Shown: one piece after another, positions 45,650 through 54,856 of the stretch
Layout of the letters: each line of letters begins with the position of its first letter
Numbering within the stretch: the first letter of the stretch is position 1
From: Streptomyces decoyicus
GTDB taxonomy: Bacteria; Actinomycetota; Actinomycetes; Streptomycetales; Streptomycetaceae
Assembly: GCF_019880305.1 (NCBI RefSeq)
Contig: NZ_CP082301.1
Location: 3,534,001-3,598,000 of the forward strand
Length of the DNA: 64,000 nucleotides
Direction: 5' to 3'
Notes under the pieces: generated by a model
Database searches by the model: none
What the model saw: only the letters and a program-made list of their open reading frames with translations
Told to the model about the DNA's origin: nothing
Position numbers and translations under genes: made by a program

Positions 45650-46264
45650 TTATTTGTGGGATGCGCCGGGGGTACTGGGCTTCTCCCTGCGCCAGCGGTT
45701 GAGCAGGCCTTCGGGCAGTTCTTCGGCGGTCAGGGCGAAAACCAAGTGGTCGCGCCAGGCGCCGTCGATGTGGAGGTAGCGCGGGCGGATGCCCTCTTCG
45801 CGAAAACCGAGTTTTTCGACGACCCGGCGGCTGGGGACGTTCTCCGGGCGAATGCAGACCTCGATGCGGTGCAGTCCCACGGACCGGAAGCAGTGGTCGA
45901 CGGCGAGCGCCACGGCCGTCGGGATGACACCGCGGCCGGCGACTTCCTGGTCGACCCAGTAGCCGACGTGGCCGGAGCACATGGAGCCCCAGGTGATGCC
46001 CGCGACCGTCAGCTGGCCCACCAACTGGCCCCGGTACTCGACGACGAACGGCAGCATCCGGCCGGCGTGTGCCTCGGCACGGAGATGGCGGACCATCTGA
46101 CGGTACGTGGGGCGGTGCGGCGGTGCGAGGCCGGGCGGGGGCGGCGGGATGGTCGCTTCCCAGGGGCGCAGCCAGTCGCGGTTACGGCGGTTGACGTCGC
46201 GCCAGGCCCGTTGGTCGCGCAGCTTTATCGGACGGAGGGTCACCGCTCCGTCCGTGAGGACCAC
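45650..46264 (-). CDS. RimJ/RimL-type GNAT acetyltransferase
   Basis: A roughly 204-residue acetyltransferase with VTLRPIKLRDQRAWRDVNRRN at the N terminus, QLTVAGITWGS and the CoA loop QEVAGRGVIPTAVALAVD, ending in LGFREEGIRPRYLHIDGAWRDHLVFAL. It probably N-acetylates a protein N terminus. GTG 46264 lacks a ribosome site; an in-frame CTG at 46282 has GGGAG five bases upstream and overlaps the mogA stop as CTGA, adding LNAPWP. The CTG may be the true start. Downstream, 150 AT-richer bases separate it from sepX. Confidence 0.88.
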   Translation of the reverse strand: MVLTDGAVTLRPIKLRDQRAWRDVNRRNRDWLRPWEATIPPPPPGLAPPHRPTYRQMVRHLRAEAHAGRMLPFVVEYRGQLVGQLTVAGITWGSMCSGHVGYWVDQEVAGRGVIPTAVALAVDHCFRSVGLHRIEVCIRPENVPSRRVVEKLGFREEGIRPRYLHIDGAWRDHLVFALTAEELPEGLLNRWRREKPSTPGASHK

Positions 46265-46278
46265 CGGCCAGGGCGCGT

Positions 46279-46782
46279 TCAGCTCGGGCTCCCGGACGGT
46301 CTGGGGTGGTCGCCGCCGCGGATCTGGTCGACGGCGTGCGGCAGGAGGTCCGTCAGGACGGCGAGGCCGTCGCGGACCCCGCCGGAGGAGCCGGGGAGGT
46401 TGACGATCAGGGTCGTACCGGCGACGCCCGCCAGCCCCCGGGAGAGCGCGGCGGTGGGGACCTTCGCACGGCCGGCGGCGCGGATCGCCTCGGGGATGCC
46501 GGGGATCTCGTAGTCCAGGACCCCGCGGGTGGCCTCGGGGGTGCGGTCGGTGGGCGTCAGGCCCGTACCGCCGGTGGTGAGGATGACGGCGTACCGGGCG
46601 GAGGCGACGGCTTCGCGGAGGGCGGCCGCCACCGGGTCGCCGTCGGGCACCACCTGCGGGCCGTCGACCTCGAAGCCCATGGCGGCCAGGCCCTCGGCGA
46701 GCAGCGGGCCGCTCTTGTCGGCGTAGACGCCGGCCGCGGCGCGGTGCGAGGCGGTGACGACCAGGGCGCGGTCGTGGCTCAT
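46279..46782 (-). CDS. mogA: molybdenum cofactor biosynthesis protein MogA/MoaB
   Basis: A 167-residue molybdopterin adenylyltransferase-fold protein. [16 protein letters not shown] and [16 protein letters not shown] are the MPT-binding motifs. It activates molybdopterin with ATP before metal insertion. The ATG overlaps the moaC stop (ATGA). Confidence 0.94.
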   Translation of the reverse strand: MSHDRALVVTASHRAAAGVYADKSGPLLAEGLAAMGFEVDGPQVVPDGDPVAAALREAVASARYAVILTTGGTGLTPTDRTPEATRGVLDYEIPGIPEAIRAAGRAKVPTAALSRGLAGVAGTTLIVNLPGSSGGVRDGLAVLTDLLPHAVDQIRGGDHPRPSGSPS

Positions 46783-47261
46783 GACCGGCTCCAGTCGCCG
46801 GACTTGCCGCCGGTCTTCTCCTCCACGCGGATGTCGGAGATCACCGCGGCCTTGTCGACGGCCTTGATCATGTCGACGACCGTGAGGGCGGCGACCGAGA
46901 CGGCGGTCAGCGCCTCCATCTCGACGCCGGTGCGGTCCGTGGTCTTGACCGTGGCCGTGATCTCGACGGCGTCGTCGGTGAGGGAGAGGTCCACCTTGAC
47001 GCCGGAGACGGCCAGCGGGTGGCAGAGCGGGATCAGCTCGGGAGTGCGCTTGGCGCCCATGATGCCGGCGATCCGGGCGGTGGCCAGGGCGTCGCCCTTG
47101 GGCATGCCCTCACCCCGCAGCAGCTCGATGACCTGCGAAGAGACCAGGACGCGGCCGCGGGCGCTGGCCGTGCGGGCGGTGACATCCTTCTCGGAGACGT
47201 CGACCATCCGCGCCGCGCCCGCCGCGTCGAGGTGGGTGAGGTGTTGCTGGCCGCTGCTCAT
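46779..47261 (-). CDS. moaC: cyclic pyranopterin monophosphate synthase
   Basis: A 160-residue Moa[29 protein letters not shown]-derived substrate motifs [18 protein letters not shown] and [23 protein letters not shown]. It forms cPMP in the first phase of Moco synthesis with MoaA, which is not in this window. ATG 47261 is the family start; an upstream in-frame start adds unrelated residues. Confidence 0.96.
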   Translation of the reverse strand: MSSGQQHLTHLDAAGAARMVDVSEKDVTARTASARGRVLVSSQVIELLRGEGMPKGDALATARIAGIMGAKRTPELIPLCHPLAVSGVKVDLSLTDDAVEITATVKTTDRTGVEMEALTAVSVAALTVVDMIKAVDKAAVISDIRVEEKTGGKSGDWSRS

Positions 47262-47321
47262 CGTTCTCCCGGTACCAAACTGCCGCCTGTGGGACGACAC
47301 CGTACCCCCGGCGGCAGCGGG

Positions 47322-48638
47322 CTACCCGAGCAGGACGACGTCCACGTCCGCGCCCGCGGCGACCTCCGTGGTCTCCTCGGGGACGATGATCAGCGCGTTG
47401 GCGTGCGCCATGGCCTTGATCAGGTGGGAGCCGGCGCCGCCGACGGGGGTGACCGTGCCGGCGTCGGCGTCGTAGGAACCGCGCAGGAACTGACGCTTCC
47501 CCTTGGGTGAGGAGGCGAGGGCGTCGGTGCAGCGGGCGGGGGTGACCGCGCGGTGCACCTCGGGCAGGCCCATCAGGGCGCGGATGGCGGGGCGGACGAA
47601 CAGCTCGAAGGAGACGTACGAGCTGACGGGGTTGCCGGGCAGCGCGAGCAGCGGGATGCGGTCGGGGCCGATGAGGCCGAAGCCCTGGGGTTTGCCGGGC
47701 TGCATGGCGAGCCTGCGGAACTCGACCGTGCCGTCCTCCGCGGACAGGGCGGTCAGGGTCTCCTTGACCACGTCGTACGCGCCGACGCTGACCCCGCCGC
47801 TGGTGACAAGGATGTCGGCCCGGATGAGCTGGTCCTCCAGGGTGGAGCGGAGGGTCTCGGCGTCGTCGGCGACGGCACCTACGCGATAGGGGATGGCGCC
47901 GGCGGCGCGGGCGGCGGCGGTGAGCTGGAAGCTGTTGGAGTCGTGGATCTGGCCGGGGCCCAACGCCTCGCCGGGCTGGACGAGTTCGCTGCCGGTCGAC
48001 ATCACCACGACGCGGGGGCGGGGGCGCACCTTGACCGTGCCGCGGCCGATGGCGGCGAGCAGACCGATCTGGGAGGGGCCGAGCACCGTGCCCGCCGACA
48101 GGGCCGGCTCGCCTTCGGTGACGTCGCTGCCGCGGGCGCGGATGTGGGCGCCGGCGGCAGCCGGGCGGTGGACGCGGACCTCACCGGCGGCGTCCTGGGG
48201 GGCGGCGCTGTGGGCGCGCATCGCGGCGGCCGGTCCCTCGCCCGTGCCGCCGTCGGTCCATTCGACGGGGACGACGGCCTCGGCGCCGGGCGGCAGCGGG
48301 GCGCCGGTCATGATCCGGGCGGCCTGGCCGGGGCCGACCTCCGGCAGCTCGCCGCTGCCCGCCGCGACATCGCCGATGACGGTGAGGGCGACCGGTGCCT
48401 GCTCCGTGGCGCCCTCGACGTCGGCGGAGCGGACCGCGTAGCCGTCCATGGAGCTGTTGTCGAAGGGCGGCAGGGCGACGGGGGCCGTGATGTCCTCGAC
48501 CAGGACGCAGCCCTGGGCTTCGAGGATCTGCAACTCGATCGGGTCCAGCGGGGCGATCTTCGACAGGACGTCTTCGAGATGCTCGGCCACCGACCAGACG
48601 CGGTCCTGGTGGCGGGTCTGGCCGGTGGTGCCGTTCAA
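47322..48638 (-). CDS. glp: MoeA/gephyrin-like protein (probable Glp)
   Basis: A 438-residue MoeA-fold protein: VWSVAEHLEDVLSKIAPL, PPFDNSSMDGYAVRSADV, RIMTGAPLPPGAEAVVPVE, MSTGSELVQPGEALGPGQIHDSN, TSGGVSVGAYD and LPGNPVSSYVSFELFV. It may insert molybdenum, but in Actinobacteria the copy beside a SepX/GlpR gene acts as the divisome protein Glp. The TTG start is supported by AGGAG nine bases before it and lies four bases after the galU stop. Confidence 0.9.
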   Translation of the reverse strand: MNGTTGQTRHQDRVWSVAEHLEDVLSKIAPLDPIELQILEAQGCVLVEDITAPVALPPFDNSSMDGYAVRSADVEGATEQAPVALTVIGDVAAGSGELPEVGPGQAARIMTGAPLPPGAEAVVPVEWTDGGTGEGPAAAMRAHSAAPQDAAGEVRVHRPAAAGAHIRARGSDVTEGEPALSAGTVLGPSQIGLLAAIGRGTVKVRPRPRVVVMSTGSELVQPGEALGPGQIHDSNSFQLTAAARAAGAIPYRVGAVADDAETLRSTLEDQLIRADILVTSGGVSVGAYDVVKETLTALSAEDGTVEFRRLAMQPGKPQGFGLIGPDRIPLLALPGNPVSSYVSFELFVRPAIRALMGLPEVHRAVTPARCTDALASSPKGKRQFLRGSYDADAGTVTPVGGAGSHLIKAMAHANALIIVPEETTEVAAGADVDVVLLG

Positions 48639-48642
48639 CGTC

Positions 48643-49545
48643 TTACATCTCCTCGGTGACGTAACTGCGCAGCCAGGTCCGGAAGTCCGGGCCCAGGTCT
48701 TCACGTTCGCATGCCAGTCTGACAATGGCACGCAGATAGTCGCCGCGGTCGCCGGTGTCATAACGGCGGCCCTTGAAGACCACACCGTGCACCGGTCCGC
48801 CGAGGGCGGGGTCGGCGGCCAGCGCCTGGAGGGCGTCGGTGAGCTGGATCTCGCCGCCGCGGCCGGGGGCGGTCTTGCGCAGCACCTCGAAGACGGCCGG
48901 GTCGAGGACGTAGCGGCCGATGATGGCGAGGTTGCTGGGGGCCTCGGCCGGGTCGGGCTTCTCGACCAGGTCGGAGACGACCACGACATCGTCGTCGCCG
49001 GTGGGGGCGGCGGCCGCGCAGCCGTAGAGGTGGATCTGCGCCGGGTCGACCTCCATGAGGGCGATGACGGAGCCGCCGTACTGCTCCTGTATCTCGACCA
49101 TGCGCGCCAGCAGCGGGTCACGGGGGTCGATCAGGTCGTCGCCGAGGAGGACCGCGAAGGGCTGGTCGCCCACGTGCGGTGCGGCACACAGCACGGCGTG
49201 GCCCAGACCCCTGGGGTCGCCCTGCCGTACGTAGTGCATGGTCGCCAGGTCGCTGGACTCCTGCACCTTGGCGAGCCGGGACTCGTCGCCCTTGCGGTGC
49301 AGGGCCTCTTCGAGTTCGTAATTACGGTCGAAGTGGTCCTCGAGCGGGCGCTTGTTGCGGCCGGTCACCATCAGAACGTCGGAGAGTCCGGCGGCGGCCG
49401 CCTCCTCCACCACGTACTGGATGGCGGGCTTGTCGACGACCGGGAGCATCTCCTTGGGCGTGGCCTTCGTGGCGGGGAGAAACCTGGTGCCGAGGCCGGC
49501 TGCGGGAATGACAGCCTTGCTGATCCGTGCGTGCGATGGGGTCAT
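48643..49545 (-). CDS. galU: UTP-glucose-1-phosphate uridylyltransferase
   Basis: A 300-residue nucleotidyltransferase making UDP-glucose for cell-wall and storage glycans. The nucleotide motif is AVIPAAGLGTRFLPATKATPKEMLPVVDKP, with QGDPRGLGHAV, VLLGDDLI and VEKPDPAEAPSNLAI following, then DTGDRGDYLRA. A TATGGT -10-like box seven bases before the ATG suggests a nearly leaderless transcript. It heads the galU-glp-moaC-mogA cluster. Confidence 0.96.
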   Translation of the reverse strand: MTPSHARISKAVIPAAGLGTRFLPATKATPKEMLPVVDKPAIQYVVEEAAAAGLSDVLMVTGRNKRPLEDHFDRNYELEEALHRKGDESRLAKVQESSDLATMHYVRQGDPRGLGHAVLCAAPHVGDQPFAVLLGDDLIDPRDPLLARMVEIQEQYGGSVIALMEVDPAQIHLYGCAAAAPTGDDDVVVVSDLVEKPDPAEAPSNLAIIGRYVLDPAVFEVLRKTAPGRGGEIQLTDALQALAADPALGGPVHGVVFKGRRYDTGDRGDYLRAIVRLACEREDLGPDFRTWLRSYVTEEM

Positions 49546-49626
49546 GCGCGACACCATAACCGGCCCTATCGGAACGATGATGAGGGTCTGGTGAATAGAG
49601 CATGAGAGCGGGAGCAAGGGCGCACA

Positions 49627-50265
49627 GTGAGCATTGATCACGATAGAAAGCGCAGGTTGCGGCGACATCTCCTGGAGGTGAGGAGAGCGTTGCCGCCGGA
49701 TGTCGTCGCCGTGACGGGCGAGGCGCTGGCCCGACGGACGCTGGAGCTGGACGAGTTGGCCGCGCCGGTCTCCCCGCGGCCCGGCACCCCGCCGGTTGTG
49801 GCCGCCTATGTCTCGATAGGCGGCGAGCCCTCCACCCGCGCCCTGCTGGACCGGCTGCGGGCGGCCGGGGTGCGGGTGCTGCTGCCCGTCCTGCTGGCGG
49901 ACAACGACCTGGACTGGGCGCTCTACGAGGGCGCCGAGCGGCTCGTACGGGCCGGCCGCGGGCTGCTGGAGCCGGACGGGCCCCGGCTGGGCCCGGAGGC
50001 CGTCACACAAGCGGATGTGGTGCTGCTGCCGGGGCTCGCGGTGGACCACGGCGGGCTGCGGCTGGGCCGCGGCGGCGGCTCCTACGACCGGGTGCTGGCG
50101 CGGCTGGAACGGGCCGGCGCGCGGACGTCGCTGGTGGTGCTGCTCTACGACGCGGAGGTGCTGGCCGAGGTGCCGGCCGAGGTACACGACCGGCATGTGC
50201 ATGCCGCGGTGACCCCCTCGGCAGTGCACCGGTTCACGGCGCCGGGGGCCCGTACGGAGGACTGA
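49627..50265 (+). CDS. 5-formyltetrahydrofolate cyclo-ligase
   Basis: A 212-residue enzyme converting 5-formyl-THF to 5,10-methenyl-THF with ATP. The N-terminal RKRRLRRHLLEVRRALPP and the glycine-rich LPGLAVDHGGLRLGRGGGSYDR substrate/ATP motif are diagnostic. GTG start. It is divergent from galU with 81 bp between, the usual actinobacterial order. Confidence 0.95.
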   Translation: MSIDHDRKRRLRRHLLEVRRALPPDVVAVTGEALARRTLELDELAAPVSPRPGTPPVVAAYVSIGGEPSTRALLDRLRAAGVRVLLPVLLADNDLDWALYEGAERLVRAGRGLLEPDGPRLGPEAVTQADVVLLPGLAVDHGGLRLGRGGGSYDRVLARLERAGARTSLVVLLYDAEVLAEVPAEVHDRHVHAAVTPSAVHRFTAPGARTED

Positions 50266-50319
50266 AGCGGGCCGTATACGGGCGGGCCGGGAGCCGCGGC
50301 CGGAGCGGGGTCCAAAACG

Positions 50320-50355
50320 CGTCGGGCGGGCCGGAAATCTCCGGCCCGCCCGACG
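50320..50355. terminator. strong terminator between convergent genes
   Basis: A perfect 16-bp stem (CGTCGGGCGGGCCGGA and its complement) around the loop AATC, preceded by CCAAAA, so it has a short T-run when read on the minus strand. It serves the cyclo-ligase and the convergent penicillin acylase genes. Confidence 0.88.
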
Positions 50356-50396
50356 GCGCAGCGATCAGCACGTGACGGCAGGAGCGCCGCCCGCCC

Positions 50397-53111
50397 CTAC
50401 GGCGACAGGGTCAGCGTGTCCTTGCCCGCCTTCTTGACGGCGTCCTGGCTGTACGCCCAGGGCAGCAGCTCGCCCTTGGCCCACTTGTCCGTCTGGTCGT
50501 AGTAGTGCGCGTCGTAGGCGTGCCCGGAGGCGCCGGTGAGGTTGATCCAGCGGGACTTGTCGAGGTCGGCGAGGTTGACCACCATCCGCATCGACGGGAC
50601 CCAGGTGACCTTGTAGCCGCCGGCGGCGTTCCAGCCGGTGGCGTCGACCGCGGCCTCGCCGCCGCCGACGTTCCAGGGGCCGCGGTTGAACAGGCCCTGG
50701 AGGAAGCCGGGGCCGTCGGTGCCCAGGGTCTGGTTCTTCAGGAACATCTGGTGCAGCCGGCCCCAGCTCCAGTTGTCGATGTTCTTGCCCAGCTTGGAGG
50801 TCAGCTCGAAGCGCGCGTCCTTCATGGCGTGTGCCAGGAGCTGGTCGCGGTTCTTGTCACCGGGGCGGTTGGGCCGGTCCTCGGTCTTCCACCAGGCGTT
50901 GTCCGGGTGGTCCAGGATGCCGCGGACGACCTCGTACCAGCGGTCGCCGCCGTCGGGCTGGGCGGAGTCACCGTCCCGCTCGCCGCATTCGCGGATGTAC
51001 TTGTCGCTCTCGTCGGCGGGGCCGGTCTCGTCCGCCGGGCGGACGGTCAGGCACTGCCCGTCGGGGCGCAGCTCCTTGGGCATCTTGTTGCCGAAGGCGA
51101 GCTTGAGGGTGTTGCGCCAGACGGCGTTGAAGTAGGCGGCCGCGGCGGAGTCGGGCTCCTGGCTGAAGTCCCAGCCCTCCAGCAGCTGCTGGGCGTCGCG
51201 GACGTACTTGTCCTTGATGTCGACCTTCGTCAGGTAGGGCGTCAGCAGCCGGGCGATCTCGCTGCTGTTGTCCTTCTGGAAGGCCTGCATGTCGTCGGTG
51301 GAGACCTTGCCGCCGTCCTTGATCTTCGACTCGATCAGGTCGTTGATCCGCTGGCTGCGGGAGCCGTAGCCCCAGTCCTTGGTGAGGAGGTAGGGGTACT
51401 TCTCGTCGGTGACGGCCTGGTTGGCGGTGACGATGTAGCCGCGCTGGGGGTTGTACTCGTACGGCAGGGACTTCTGCGGGAGGTAGCCGGTCCACTGGTA
51501 CTTCGGGTCCCAGCCGGGCGCCGGGTAGGTGCCGTCGAAGTGGCCGTCGCCCTTGCCGCGGACCGGGATCTGGCCCGGGGCCTGGTAGCCGATGTTGCCC
51601 TTGGTGTCGGCGTAGACCAGGTTCTGGGAGGGGACCTCGAAGTGCCCGGCGGCCTTGCGGAAGCCGTTCCAGTCCTTGGCGCGGTTGAGTTCGAAGACGC
51701 CGTCCATGGACTTGCCGGGGTTCAGCGCGGTCCAGCGCAGCGAAACGGCGTAGCCGTCGCCGCGGTCCGGTGCGGCGTTGCCGACCGGGGCGTCCTTGCC
51801 GACATTGGCCAGTTCGCCGTCGCGGTCGGAGACGATCGGCCCGTTCTTGGTGGACCGGACGGTGATCTCGTGGCTCTCGCCGTCGGCGACCTTGATGGTC
51901 TCCTTGCGGGTTATGAAGGGCTGCTGCTTGTTGTCGTAGAGGTAGCCGTCGGCATTGACCTTCTCCAGGTAGAGGTCGGTGACGTCGGCACCCAGGTTGG
52001 TCATGCCCCAGGAGATGTCCTGGTTGTGGCCGATGACGACGCCGGGCATACCGGAGAAGGTGAAGCCGGAGACGTCGTAGTTGCACTTGGGGCCGGTGGT
52101 ACGGCAGTGCAGGCCCATCTGGTACCAGAGCGAGGGCATCTGCGGTGCCAGGTGCGGGTCGTTGGCGAGCAGCGGCTTGCCGGTGGTGGTGTGCGCACCG
52201 GAGACGACCCAGGAGTTCGAGCCGATGCCGTTGCCGTTGGGGCCGAGCAGCGCCGGGACCTTGTCGAGGGTCTTGGACAGCGAGGACAGCTGCGACTGGA
52301 CGCCCGTGGTGGCGCCGGCGGGGGTGCTGTTCGCCGAACCCTTGGGCGAGAACTTCTTGGTGGCGGGGTCGACCGCGCCGCCCTCGACGATCGGCTTGTT
52401 CCGCTTGTACGGATATGCCGGGTAGAGCTCGGCGATCCGCTCCGGGGTGAAGCGGCTGGTCATCAGGGAACGGTCGATCTCCTCCTGCATGTTGCCGCGG
52501 AGGTCCCAGGCCATCGCCTTGAGCCAGGCCACCGAGTCGACCGGCGTCCACTTCTCGGGCTTGTAGTCGTTCTCGAGGTCCAGCGCCGCGTACTCCAGGG
52601 ACGCCGCCGAGCCCTCGTGGTCCTTGAGGTAGGCGTTGACGCCCGCCGAGTAGGACTGGAGGTACTTCTTGGTGCTGGGCGACAGCTTGGTGTCGTACTC
52701 CTTCTGCGCCACGTGGCGCCAGCCGAGGGTGCGCAGGAACGAGTCGGTCTTGACCTGGCCCTTGCCGAACATCTCCGAGAGCCGGCCGGCGGTCATGTGG
52801 CGCCGGACGTCCATCTCCCAGAAGCGGTCCTGGGCCTGGACGTATCCCTGGGCGCGGAAGAGGTCTTCGTCGCTGTCGGCGTAGATCTGCGGAATGCCGT
52901 TGGCGTCGCGCGTGACGTCCACCGGGTTGGTCAGGCCCGGGAGTTTGAGCGAGCCGGTGGTCTGCGGGAACGAGGCGCGGACGGTACTGACACCCCAGAA
53001 CGCGCCGAAGCCGATGCCCGCCACGAGCAGCAGCACGACCGTGATCGCGACGAGGCGGCCGCGCCGCCCCTTCTTTTTCCTGGGGACTGGGCCGGACTTG
53101 TTGGCGGGCAT
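50397..53111 (-). CDS. penicillin acylase family protein (Ntn hydrolase)
   Basis: A 904-residue exported N-terminal-nucleophile amidase. A basic N terminus and one membrane segment (about residues 20-42) are followed by the alpha chain (VDVTRDANGIPQIYA, QGYVQAQDRFWEMD) and the self-cleavage site Gly-Ser298 in GIGSNSWVV, whose Ser becomes the nucleophile of the beta chain; LANDPHL and RSTKNGPI follow. The family cleaves amides such as penicillin G, aculeacin or acyl-homoserine lactones; the substrate here is unknown. AAGGA five bases before the ATG supports the start. Confidence 0.94.
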   Translation of the reverse strand: MPANKSGPVPRKKKGRRGRLVAITVVLLLVAGIGFGAFWGVSTVRASFPQTTGSLKLPGLTNPVDVTRDANGIPQIYADSDEDLFRAQGYVQAQDRFWEMDVRRHMTAGRLSEMFGKGQVKTDSFLRTLGWRHVAQKEYDTKLSPSTKKYLQSYSAGVNAYLKDHEGSAASLEYAALDLENDYKPEKWTPVDSVAWLKAMAWDLRGNMQEEIDRSLMTSRFTPERIAELYPAYPYKRNKPIVEGGAVDPATKKFSPKGSANSTPAGATTGVQSQLSSLSKTLDKVPALLGPNGNGIGSNSWVVSGAHTTTGKPLLANDPHLAPQMPSLWYQMGLHCRTTGPKCNYDVSGFTFSGMPGVVIGHNQDISWGMTNLGADVTDLYLEKVNADGYLYDNKQQPFITRKETIKVADGESHEITVRSTKNGPIVSDRDGELANVGKDAPVGNAAPDRGDGYAVSLRWTALNPGKSMDGVFELNRAKDWNGFRKAAGHFEVPSQNLVYADTKGNIGYQAPGQIPVRGKGDGHFDGTYPAPGWDPKYQWTGYLPQKSLPYEYNPQRGYIVTANQAVTDEKYPYLLTKDWGYGSRSQRINDLIESKIKDGGKVSTDDMQAFQKDNSSEIARLLTPYLTKVDIKDKYVRDAQQLLEGWDFSQEPDSAAAAYFNAVWRNTLKLAFGNKMPKELRPDGQCLTVRPADETGPADESDKYIRECGERDGDSAQPDGGDRWYEVVRGILDHPDNAWWKTEDRPNRPGDKNRDQLLAHAMKDARFELTSKLGKNIDNWSWGRLHQMFLKNQTLGTDGPGFLQGLFNRGPWNVGGGEAAVDATGWNAAGGYKVTWVPSMRMVVNLADLDKSRWINLTGASGHAYDAHYYDQTDKWAKGELLPWAYSQDAVKKAGKDTLTLSP

Positions 53112-53293
53112 CTCTGTCCTTCGAGGGGCAGGGTGGGAGTGCTGGAGCAACCATAGGCGCACGGGTTCGGCGACCCCTACGCGGAGTCACCACCAGCACC
53201 TTCAACCTTCAAGCAATGGTAAATTGTTAGTCTCAGTAACTAGATACGGTAAGGAAAGACCACTCCGGAACCCGTGCGAGGAAGGACCAGCTC

Positions 53294-54814
53294 CTGTCTG
53301 TCGACCACCTCAACGAACTCCTGCTGCTCTGCTCGCTCGTACTGCTCATCGCGGTTGCCGCGGTACGGCTCTCCTCGCGCAGCGGGCTCCCCAGCCTGCT
53401 CATCTACCTGGGGATAGGCATCGCCATAGGGCAGGACGGCCTGGGCGGTGTCGTCTTCGACAACGCCGAGCTGACCCAACTCCTCGGCTATACCGCGCTG
53501 GTCGTGATCCTCGCCGAGGGCGGACTCGGCACCAAGTGGAAAGAGATCAAACCGGCGCTGCCCAGGGCGGTGGCACTGTCGACGGTCGGCGTCGCGGTGA
53601 GCGTGGGGGTCACCGCGGCCGGAGCGCACTATCTGGCCGGGCTCGACTGGCGCCAGGCGCTGCTGATCGGCGCCGTGGTGTCCTCCACGGATGCCGCGGC
53701 CGTCTTCTCCGTGCTGCGCAGCGTGCCGCTGCCGGCCCGCCTGACCGGTGTACTGGAAGCCGAATCCGGCTTCAACGACGCCCCCGTGGTCATCCTCGTC
53801 GTCGCCTTCTCCACCGCGGGACCGGTCGAACACTGGTACGCCCTGCTCGGTGAGATCACCCTGGAGCTGGCGATCGGCGCCGCCATCGGACTGGCCTTCG
53901 GCTGGCTCGGCGCGTATGGCCTGCGGCATGTGGCGCTGCCGGCGTCCGGCCTGTACCCGATCGCCGTCATGGCCATCGCGGTCTCCGCCTACGCGGCCGG
54001 TGCGCTGGCGCACGGCTCGGGCTTCCTCGCCGTCTATCTGGCCGCGATGGTGCTCGGCAACGCCAAGCTGCCGCACTCACCGGCCACCCGCGGCTTCGCC
54101 GAAGGCCTCGGCTGGATCGGCCAGATCGGCATGTTCGTACTGCTCGGCCTGCTGGTCACCCCGCACAACCTGCTCGACGACTTCGTGCCCGCGCTGCTGA
54201 TCGGCATGATCCTGACACTGGTGGCCAGGCCGACGTCCGTCTTCGTGGCGCTGCTGCCGTTCCGGGTGCCCTGGCGGGAGAAGACCCTGCTGTCGTGGGC
54301 CGGGCTGCGCGGCGCGGTACCGATTGTGCTGGCCACGATCCCGATGGTGGGCGATGTCCCCGGCAGCGACCGCGTATTCAACATCGTCTTCGTCCTGGTC
54401 GTCGTCTACACCCTGATCCAGGGGCCGACGCTGCCGTGGCTCGCCAGGCGGCTGCGGCTGGGCGAGGACGAGGAGGCAGCCGACCTGGGCATCGAGTCCG
54501 CTCCCCTGGAGCGGCTGCGCGGCCATCTGCTGTCCACGTCCATCGGCCCCTCGTCCCGTATGCACGGCGTCGAGGTCGGCGAGCTACGGATGCCCGCGGG
54601 CGCCGCGGTCACCCTCATCGTCCGGGACGGCTCCAGCTTCGTGCCGTCGCCCTCGACGGTGCTGCGGCGCGGTGACGAACTGCTGGTGGTCGCCACCGAC
54701 CCGGTGCGCGACGCGGCCGAACGGCGGCTCCAGGCCGTCTCGCAGGGCGGCAAGCTGGCCGGCTGGCTGGGCACGGACGGCTCCTCGGGGCGGCGCAGGC
54801 ACGGCCCCCGCTGA
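53294..54814 (+). CDS. potassium/proton antiporter, CPA1 family (probable CTG start)
   Basis: A 506-residue antiporter with about 12 helices and the Asp-containing EAESGFNDAPVVILV motif, WAGLRGAVPIVLA near the last helices, and a C-terminal TrkA_C/RCK_C domain (about 410-480, EVGELRMPAGAAVTLIVRDG). The first in-frame ATG/GTG/TTG is GTG 53504, inside helix 2, which would remove the first helices. CTG 53294 follows GAAGGA by seven bases and gives the expected start SVDHLNELLLLCSLVLL. It probably exports K+ or Na+ in exchange for protons. Confidence 0.9.
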   Translation: MSVDHLNELLLLCSLVLLIAVAAVRLSSRSGLPSLLIYLGIGIAIGQDGLGGVVFDNAELTQLLGYTALVVILAEGGLGTKWKEIKPALPRAVALSTVGVAVSVGVTAAGAHYLAGLDWRQALLIGAVVSSTDAAAVFSVLRSVPLPARLTGVLEAESGFNDAPVVILVVAFSTAGPVEHWYALLGEITLELAIGAAIGLAFGWLGAYGLRHVALPASGLYPIAVMAIAVSAYAAGALAHGSGFLAVYLAAMVLGNAKLPHSPATRGFAEGLGWIGQIGMFVLLGLLVTPHNLLDDFVPALLIGMILTLVARPTSVFVALLPFRVPWREKTLLSWAGLRGAVPIVLATIPMVGDVPGSDRVFNIVFVLVVVYTLIQGPTLPWLARRLRLGEDEEAADLGIESAPLERLRGHLLSTSIGPSSRMHGVEVGELRMPAGAAVTLIVRDGSSFVPSPSTVLRRGDELLVVATDPVRDAAERRLQAVSQGGKLAGWLGTDGSSGRRRHGPR

Positions 54815-54856
54815 CGTCCGGCGGAACCGGCGTAGAGCCGGAAATGTGGTGCAGAT

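Noticed and set aside
50505..53156. Long plus-strand open frame opposite the penicillin acylase
   Set aside because: The minus-strand gene has a full Ntn-hydrolase motif set; the opposite frame is Val/Gly/Ala-rich without domains.
53504..54814. GTG 53504 as the antiporter start
   Set aside because: It would remove the first hydrophobic helices, which are clearly coded upstream from CTG 53294.
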